From: Tepidicaulis marinus
GTDB taxonomy: Bacteria > Pseudomonadota > Alphaproteobacteria > Parvibaculales > Parvibaculaceae
Length of the DNA stretch: 64,000 nt
Direction of reading: 5' to 3'
NCBI RefSeq assembly: GCF_000739695.1
Contig: NZ_BBIO01000010.1
Span: forward strand, 62,001 to 126,000
The notes under the pieces were generated by a model, which saw only the letters and a list, made by a program, of their open reading frames with translations, had not been told where the DNA came from and did no database searches. A program made the translations under genes and the position numbers. Every line of letters starts with the position of its first letter. Within the stretch, counting starts at the first letter, position 1. Shown here piece by piece: positions 59,082 through 64,000 of the stretch.

Positions 59082-59474
59082 CGTCACACTCCATCTGTGA
59101 AGCCCTGCCCCGACATTTCTCTGCTCTCAATCATGTGAACGAGCGGGGAAGGCCCTTTGTTCTGAGAATGAAGATGGCAGCGGAATCCGGCACGTCTTGG
59201 GTGCTCCAAAGGCGGCGGCGTGATGGTTTTAAGGCGATTTCGAGGCACCCCGGCGCGCGCAGCTTTCAAAAAGGCGCGGATTCCTGCGAGTTGCGGTTCA
59301 GAATTGGCACGTCACTGGTCAATTTTTTTGATTCCCAGGGCGCACTCGGGCCGTTATGGTGCCGCCAACCATTGGGAACGTAACGGAATCCGCGCTTTAT
59401 GGTGTCCCTGCCTCCTCCAAGGTCAGGCACCGCCGGGCTCTGTCGTGCAAATTGAACCATAAGGGAGATCTATC
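59082..59474 (+). other. Long gap upstream of the second thiolase
   Basis: 393 bases without a gene. The only promoter-like pair towards the thiolase is TTGGCA (59304-59309), 17-base spacer, TTTGAT (59327-59332), which leaves a leader of about 135 bases. A T-run (59323-59329) lies between them. No stable terminator or ORF is seen. The leader is unusually long for a metabolic gene, but no known riboswitch is recognised. Confidence 0.4.
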
Positions 59475-60680
59475 ATGGCAAGGGAAGCAGTCATCGTTTC
59501 GACCGCCCGCACGGGTCTGGCGAAATCCGGCCGCGGCGGTTTCAACATGACCCACGGCGCGGCGCTCGCCGGGCACACCATCAAACACGCGATCGAGCGC
59601 GCTGGCGTCGAGCCGGGTGAAGTCGAAGACGTGATCATGGGCTGCGGCGCGCCGGAAGGCGCCACGGGCCACAATGTCGGCCGCACCGCCGCCATCTGGG
59701 CCGGCTGCCCGGTCACGACCTCCGGCACCACGGTCAACCGTTTCTGCTCGTCGGGCCTGCAGACCATCGCGATGGCTGCCAACGCGATCGTCAACAACAA
59801 CGTGCCGGTCGCCATCGGCGGCGGCGTTGAAACCATTTCGCTGACCCAGATGCAGGGCCTCAACCTCAACAACTTCACCGAAGAGAAGTTGATGCAGGAA
59901 AAGCCGGAACTGTGGATGGCGATGATCGAAACGGCTGAAATCGTTGCCGAGCGTTACGGCATCTCCCGTGAAGCGCAAGACGAGTTCTCGCTGCGCTCGC
60001 AGCAGCTGATTGCCAAGGCCCAGGCCGAAGGCAAGTTCGACAATGAAATCGTTCCCATGAAGACCAAGATGAAAAAGGTCAACAAGGAAACGGGCGAAGA
60101 AACCATCGTCGATTACGTGGTGGACAAGGACGAATGCAACCGTCCCGACACGACGCTGGAAGGTCTTGCCTCGCTGAAGCCGGTCTTCAAGAACGGCCAG
60201 AAGGTCAAGGAAGGCCGGTACATCACCGCCGGTAACGCTTCGCAGCTTTCCGACGGCGCCGCTTCTTGCCTCCTGATGGAAGCCAAGGAAGCCGAACGCC
60301 GCGGTCTCGAGCCGCTCGGCGCGTTCCGCGGCTTTGCCGTTGCCGGCTGCGAGCCCGATGAAATGGGTATCGGCCCGGTTTACGCGATCCCGCGTCTTTT
60401 GGAGCGCACGGGCCTCAAAGTCGACGATATCGACCTTTGGGAACTGAACGAAGCGTTCGCCAGCCAGTGTCTCTACTGCCGCGATACGCTGGGCATCGAT
60501 CCCGACAAATACAACGTCAATGGCGGCTCCATCGCCATCGGCCACCCCTTCGGCATGACGGGTGCGCGCCTCACCGGCCACATCCTGCTCGAAGGCAAGC
60601 GCCGCGGCGCCAAATACGGCGTTGTGACCATGTGCATCGGCGGCGGCATGGGCGCAGCCGGCCTCTTCGAAATCTTCTAA
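59475..60680 (+). CDS. Acetyl-CoA C-acyltransferase (thiolase)
   Basis: 401-residue thiolase, related to but distinct from the one at 35859. Catalytic Cys91 in [10 protein letters not shown], His in [13 protein letters not shown], and the second Cys in TMCIGGGMG. The DKYNVNGGS-type loop and the EIMVDYVV-like insert near residue 205 suggest a long-chain thiolase. Isolated gene with a strong ribosome site (AAGGGAGA), so it is regulated separately from the beta-oxidation operon. It ends in a clear terminator at 60703. Confidence 0.95.
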   Translation: MAREAVIVSTARTGLAKSGRGGFNMTHGAALAGHTIKHAIERAGVEPGEVEDVIMGCGAPEGATGHNVGRTAAIWAGCPVTTSGTTVNRFCSSGLQTIAMAANAIVNNNVPVAIGGGVETISLTQMQGLNLNNFTEEKLMQEKPELWMAMIETAEIVAERYGISREAQDEFSLRSQQLIAKAQAEGKFDNEIVPMKTKMKKVNKETGEETIVDYVVDKDECNRPDTTLEGLASLKPVFKNGQKVKEGRYITAGNASQLSDGAASCLLMEAKEAERRGLEPLGAFRGFAVAGCEPDEMGIGPVYAIPRLLERTGLKVDDIDLWELNEAFASQCLYCRDTLGIDPDKYNVNGGSIAIGHPFGMTGARLTGHILLEGKRRGAKYGVVTMCIGGGMGAAGLFEIF

Positions 60681-60702
60681 GATTTCGGGCATGAATGAGT
60701 TG

Positions 60703-60737
60703 AAGGGCCTGCGCCTCGCGCGGGCCCTTTGCTTTTT
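60703..60737 (+). terminator. Rho-independent terminator after the second thiolase
   Basis: Arms AAGGGCC-T-GCGC and GCGC-G-GGCCCTT (60703-60714 with 60718-60729), loop CTC, one T-G pair, followed by TTGCTTTTTG. Confidence 0.88.
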
Positions 60738-60747
60738 GCGTGAGAAG

Positions 60748-61590
60748 TTATGCAGGTAACGTCTTCGCAAACGCGGTGAAGGCTTTGGCAAAAGCTTTCG
60801 GCCGTTCGAGGAAAGGTGCATGGCCGCCGGGAAAAGTGGTGAGCCCGGCTTTCTTCATTTGTTTGATTACGGGAAGGCTGGCTTTCAGCGCCACAATCCG
60901 GTCGCCTTTCGCCCAGGCAAACCAGACAGGAATGTCGAGAGAAAGGGCGAGGGAGCGGATGTCGGCCTCGGGCGCGGCAAAGCTCTCCCATGCCGCACGT
61001 AAGACCGGGGCGGTTTCATAACCGGCGGCAACGATGCGCCGCCTTTGCGCCGCGGCCGGGCGTTTCGGCAGCACCAGAAAGCGGTAATAGACGCGGAAGG
61101 CGGGCGCGAACCAGCGCGCCCCGCGCTCGCCGGCGGAAAAGAACTTCACCATGAGGCCGATCGCTTTGCGGGCCTTTGCGTCGATCTCCATGAGCCCGCC
61201 GGGACTGCAGGCAACGAGCCCGCGTACTTTGCCGGGTACGCTCGCGGCATAGATGAGCGCGGCGGCCCCGCCGACGGAGCAGCCAAGAAGGATGGGGCGT
61301 TCGATCCTAAGTTTCTCGATCACGCCGGAGAGAAGCTCGGCATAGCGCGCGGCACTGGCGGGCTCGTTGTCCGGGCCGGAGCGGCCCTGGCCCGGCCAGT
61401 CGAGGCGGATGATTTCAAAATCGCGGCCCGCAAGTTTTGCAAAGCGCTCGAAATCCCGCGCCCCGTGGCCGATGGCATGGAGGCAAATGACCGCAGGGCC
61501 TTGCCCGGAGCGGGCAACGGCGAGCCGCACTCCGTCAACTTCCACAATTTCCGCATCTTCCGGCGTTCCCGTCCAGGCTCGTGCGTTCAT
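60748..61590 (-). CDS. Alpha/beta hydrolase
   Basis: 280-residue alpha/beta hydrolase of the PcaD/BioH-like shape. HAIGHGARDFERFAKL is the oxyanion region, LLGCSVGGAAALIYA the nucleophile elbow (Ser near 105), and FPGGHAPFLERPKA the catalytic His near 265. Likely hydrolyses esters, lactones or C-C bonds of small acids; no substrate can be named. Start is the ATG at 61590 with GGGAGG upstream; codons further up lie over the operator. It is divergent from the TetR gene and probably its main target. Confidence 0.9.
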   Translation of the reverse strand: MNARAWTGTPEDAEIVEVDGVRLAVARSGQGPAVICLHAIGHGARDFERFAKLAGRDFEIIRLDWPGQGRSGPDNEPASAARYAELLSGVIEKLRIERPILLGCSVGGAAALIYAASVPGKVRGLVACSPGGLMEIDAKARKAIGLMVKFFSAGERGARWFAPAFRVYYRFLVLPKRPAAAQRRRIVAAGYETAPVLRAAWESFAAPEADIRSLALSLDIPVWFAWAKGDRIVALKASLPVIKQMKKAGLTTFPGGHAPFLERPKAFAKAFTAFAKTLPA

Positions 61591-61612
61591 TTTCTGCCTC
61601 CCGTTCAAGTTT

Positions 61613-61630
61613 AGTGATAGATATATCACT
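61613..61630. promoter_or_regulatory. TetR-type operator palindrome
   Basis: AGTGATA-GATA-TATCACT: perfect 7-base arms with a 4-base centre. It lies 23 bases before the hydrolase start on one side and 61 bases before the TetR start on the other, the usual place for a TetR operator controlling a divergent pair. Confidence 0.72.
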
Positions 61631-61690
61631 TTTAGGGTATTTCAAGAGCGGTAATTGGCGCGGCGGGCAAAGGCGGGTATCACGGGACCT

Positions 61691-62293
61691 ATGGCAGAAG
61701 CAGAATCGGCACGAGGCGCACAGGCGGCACAAGGCGCAAAACGCGCGCGCGGCAAGGGGGAAACGCCCCGCCGCCTGACGCGCGCGGCGGCTGAAGAGTT
61801 CAATGCTCATGGCTTTGCGGGCACGGACACGAATAAGATTGCCCGGCGCGCGGGTTTTGCCCCGCAAACTTTCTATCGCTGGTTCAAGGACAAGACCGAC
61901 ATCTTCCTTGCCGTTTACCGGGACTGGGAAGAAGCGGAGCGGGAGATGTTAGCCGGCCTTGCCGCGCAAAAAGCGCCGTCTTTAAAGCTGGCTGAAGCGG
62001 TGATTTCCCATCACCGGAACCATCTTTTATTCCGCCGCTCGCTGAGGCAGCTTGCCGTGGAAGACGAGGCCGTGCGCGCCGCGCGGGCCGAAAGCCGGCT
62101 GCGTCAGCTTTCGAGGGTAGCCGGGCCCGGCGCGTCCAAAAGCCGCCTTGCGGAGCTTGCCGTTTTGCTGCTTCAAATTGAACGGCTCTGCGACGGGGTG
62201 GCGGAAGGCGAGTTCGCCGATCTCGGCCTCGGCGAAAAAGAAGCGAAAAAGACACTGGGCGCGCTTTTAGAAGAATTGCGCCGGCATCCCTAG
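61691..62293 (+). CDS. TetR/AcrR family transcriptional regulator
   Basis: 200-residue TetR regulator. HTH at about 26-70: AAAEEFNAHGFAGTDTNKIA then RRAGFAPQTFYRWFKDKTDIF. The C-terminal domain is all helix and short. The ATG at 61691 is chosen; a TTG at 61655 would extend into a region of simple basic residues and overlap the operator area. Most likely represses the divergent alpha/beta hydrolase and itself through the palindrome at 61613-61630. The downstream dehydratase and globin genes follow on the same strand and may be co-regulated. Confidence 0.88.
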   Translation: MAEAESARGAQAAQGAKRARGKGETPRRLTRAAAEEFNAHGFAGTDTNKIARRAGFAPQTFYRWFKDKTDIFLAVYRDWEEAEREMLAGLAAQKAPSLKLAEAVISHHRNHLLFRRSLRQLAVEDEAVRAARAESRLRQLSRVAGPGASKSRLAELAVLLLQIERLCDGVAEGEFADLGLGEKEAKKTLGALLEELRRHP

Positions 62294-62343
62294 CCGGCCT
62301 CCTGAAAAGCCCCCCGGAAAGAGTGCGGAAAGGCAGGGACGAG

Positions 62344-62784
62344 ATGCGCTATTTCGACGATTTTGACGTGGGCGAGGAATGGCCCATCGATGCGGCCTAT
62401 GAAATGACGGAAGAAGAGATCGTCGCCTTCGCCGCCAAATGGGACCCGCAACCCTTTCACATTAACAAGGAGGCGGCCTCCCAATCCGTCTATGGCACGC
62501 TGACTGCCTGCGGCACGCATATTCAGGCGGTGGTGCTGTGGCTCGCAAGCCGTCTTCCCCATGAAACGGCGGTGATCGGCGCGCTCGGCTATGACGAAGT
62601 GCGCTTTCATAGAGCCGCCAAGCTCGGCGATACGCTGACGCTGACCATTGAATGTATAGAAAAACGCCCTTCCGGCTCGAAGCCGGACAGGGGCATCGTG
62701 AAGAACCGGCATATACTGGCCAATCAGGACGGTGAAACTGTCTTCACGCAGACAACGACGCTGCTGATCAAGCGCAAGGTTTAA
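62344..62784 (+). CDS. MaoC-like acyl-CoA dehydratase
   Basis: 146-residue single-hotdog dehydratase. WDPQPFHINKEAASQSVYGT (about 38-57) carries the Asp-x-Asn/His pattern of the MaoC hydratase motif with a Gln instead of the usual Asn. CGTHIQAVVLWLAS gives the following helix. The subfamily hydrates short enoyl-CoA and related thioesters. Start is the ATG at 62344 with AGGGACGAG upstream; a GTG at 62323 is less likely. It lies 11 bases upstream of the globin gene, so the two are co-transcribed. Confidence 0.85.
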   Translation: MRYFDDFDVGEEWPIDAAYEMTEEEIVAFAAKWDPQPFHINKEAASQSVYGTLTACGTHIQAVVLWLASRLPHETAVIGALGYDEVRFHRAAKLGDTLTLTIECIEKRPSGSKPDRGIVKNRHILANQDGETVFTQTTTLLIKRKV

Positions 62785-62795
62785 GGGGAAGGGTG

Positions 62796-63221
62796 ATGGC
62801 GGGCGAAGCTGTGATGGAAAGCCTGGAGCAGGTCAGCGAGCGCTGCGCCGATCCGACGGGGGCCGTTTATGCCAAACTCTTCGAGCAGCACCCGCAGATG
62901 AAGCCGCTCTTCGTCCTCGACAAGGACGATGCCGCCAAAGGCCATATGCTGCAGGAAGTGCTGGAGAACCTGATCGACTTTACGGGCGAGCGCCATATCG
63001 CGCCGCATTTCATCCGCTCCGAACTCGTTAACCATGACAATCTCGGCATTGCGCCGGATGTCTTCGGCACGTTCTTCCCCATTCTGCGCGACACGTTCAA
63101 GGATATTTTGGGCGCGGACTGGACGGAGGCGATGGAAAGGGATTGGAACGCGCTGCTCGGCGAGATCGATGACATGATCCGCGAGGAAACGGGAGAGAGG
63201 GCGCAGAGCGCCCGGGCTTAA
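62796..63221 (+). CDS. Globin family protein
   Basis: 141-residue single-domain globin-like protein. YAKLFEQHPQMKPLF (about 25-39) is the globin B-C-D region with the HP-x-x-x-P-x-F signature, and the proximal His is probably in SELVNHDNLGIAPDVF near 82. The final helices read WTEAMERDWNALLGEI. It could bind oxygen or nitric oxide or sense them. No reductase domain is fused. Start is the ATG at 62796 (GTG one codon before). Co-transcribed with the MaoC-like gene. The haem contacts are inferred, not proven. Confidence 0.82.
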   Translation: MAGEAVMESLEQVSERCADPTGAVYAKLFEQHPQMKPLFVLDKDDAAKGHMLQEVLENLIDFTGERHIAPHFIRSELVNHDNLGIAPDVFGTFFPILRDTFKDILGADWTEAMERDWNALLGEIDDMIREETGERAQSARA

Positions 63222-64000
63222 AGCCCGAGCACCAGTTTTGCCATGATGTTGCGCTGAACCTCGTTCGAGCCGCCATAGATCGAAGAGGCGCGGTTGTTGA
63301 GATAGGTCGCCATGGGGGTGAGCGCATAATCGGGACCCACCGGCGCGATATTGGAGCCGGGCTCGCGCGCTTCGCGTTCGAAAGGCGCCATGTAATAGCC
63401 GATCGCCTCGACCGCTAGCGTATCGATAAGCTGCTTCAGTTCCGTGCCGCCCGCCTTCAGCATGGAAGAGGCCGGTCCCGGGTTTTGGCCTGCGGACATC
63501 GCGGACATGATGCGGTGCTCGGTCATTTCCAGCGCCTTGACGCGGATCGCGGCGTCATCGAGCTTGGCTTTGAAAGCCGGATCGTCGATCAGCTTGCCGC
63601 CATCGGCCGCTTCCTGATGGGCGATATGTTCGACCTGCTGAATATTGACTTCAAGGCCTGCCGCATAAGCGCCGCCCCGCTCGAATTCGAGCAGGTATTT
63701 GGCGACCGTCCAGCCATCGTTTTCTTCACCCACACGGTTTTTCACCGGCACGTGCACATCGTCGAAGAAGACCTGATTGACTTCATGGTCACCCGCCATG
63801 GTGAGGATCGGCTCGACCTTGAGGCCGGGCGTGTCCATATCGATCAAAAGGAAGGTAATGCCCTGCTGCGGCTTGCCGCTTGCATCCGTGCGCACGAGGC
63901 AAAACATGCGGTTGGCGAAATGGGCATGGGTGGTCCAGATTTTCGTGCCGTTGATGACGTACTCATCCCCCTCGCGCACCGCTTTGCATTGCAGCGAGGC
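63218..64000 (-). CDS. Acyl-CoA dehydrogenase (C-terminal part, runs off the right edge)
   Basis: C-terminal 260 residues of a FAD acyl-CoA dehydrogenase; the N-terminal part lies outside the window. GTKIWTTHAHFANRMFCLV begins the substrate-loop region, and VNQVFFDDVHVPVKNRVGEE is the family block before the helical C-terminus. The end reads RASSIYGGSNEVQRNIMAKLVLGL, with Gly in the MCAD-Glu position, so the base must come from another residue. The C-terminal half is closest to the FadE-type dehydrogenases of sterol or branched-chain breakdown, as far as can be judged. The reading frame is open to the window end. Tail-to-tail with the globin gene (4-base overlap). Confidence 0.92.
   Translation of the reverse strand, partial: ASLQCKAVREGDEYVINGTKIWTTHAHFANRMFCLVRTDASGKPQQGITFLLIDMDTPGLKVEPILTMAGDHEVNQVFFDDVHVPVKNRVGEENDGWTVAKYLLEFERGGAYAAGLEVNIQQVEHIAHQEAADGGKLIDDPAFKAKLDDAAIRVKALEMTEHRIMSAMSAGQNPGPASSMLKAGGTELKQLIDTLAVEAIGYYMAPFEREAREPGSNIAPVGPDYALTPMATYLNNRASSIYGGSNEVQRNIMAKLVLGL

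Overview
The window looks like chromosome from a GC-rich alphaproteobacterium with an aerobic, lipid-oxidising lifestyle. The lineage call rests on a class I lysyl-tRNA synthetase, a PodJ-like polar organiser protein, small families typical of the class (DUF952, DUF427, DUF6460, DUF3429, TIGR02186) and a FixK/FNR-type box. The density of beta-oxidation genes recalls Parvibaculum-like Rhizobiales, but that finer placement is inference. I see no rRNA, tRNA, CRISPR array, insertion sequence or prophage. Coding is dense, with many ATGA-type overlaps.

Layout. 1-6.5 kb: a truncated sterol-desaturase-type protein, a secreted protein, a TerB-like protein, a DinG/XPD-type Fe-S helicase and a membrane histidine kinase that has lost its phospho-acceptor residues. 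6.6-15.8 kb: lysK, an unknown lipoprotein plus TPR pair, an S24 repressor, DUF952-pyrD, an ArsC-like protein, a MATE exporter and two PaaI thioesterases. 15.8-20.5 kb: a TetR-esterase-oxidoreductase operon with a clear promoter, a dienoyl-CoA-reductase-like SDR and two small proteins. 20.6-28.1 kb: an MscS channel, the Lhr-type helicase/PdeM DNA-repair pair, DUF3429, CcdA, TIGR02186 and TauE. 28.2-32.0 kb: the PodJ-like protein and a CAP-domain lipoprotein.

32.1-39.4 kb is the metabolic centre: a MerR-type regulator followed on the same strand by two acyl-CoA dehydrogenases, a thiolase and a FadB/FadJ-type bifunctional enzyme. Together these make a complete beta-oxidation spiral, preceded by a promoter whose -35 region and spacer hold a strong palindrome. 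39.6-43.2 kb carries two small acidic secreted proteins, RidA, an NADP-dependent oxidoreductase, a zinc-ribbon membrane protein and a cold-shock protein. 43.2-52.8 kb is an accessory acyl-CoA/ester region. A plus-strand cluster (enoyl-CoA isomerase, two alpha/beta hydrolases, two small proteins) meets a five-gene minus-strand operon (acyl-CoA dehydrogenase, HSL-type esterase, enoyl-CoA hydratase, two tandem-hotdog thioesterases).

52.9-53.7 kb holds the least explained DNA: a FixK/FNR-type box ahead of a 78-residue six-cysteine protein, then about 400 non-coding bases with several stable stem-loops and a sigma70-like promoter on the minus strand, a candidate structured RNA. 53.7-64 kb has a DJ-1/GlxA pair, an inverted repeat pair, a MaoC hydratase divergent from a dienoyl-CoA isomerase, a small thioesterase, YjbQ, an OmpA-like protein, a second thiolase, a hydrolase/TetR divergent pair sharing a palindrome, a small dehydratase, a globin and a truncated acyl-CoA dehydrogenase.

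The genes fit an organism that takes up long-chain, unsaturated or branched lipids and esters, hydrolyses them, activates and oxidises them in parallel spirals, and controls this with MerR and TetR regulators. No single undescribed system is proven. The best candidates are the structured non-coding region with its FNR-box neighbour, the kinase lacking phospho-acceptors, the unknown lipoprotein/TPR pair and the minus-strand acyl-CoA operon.
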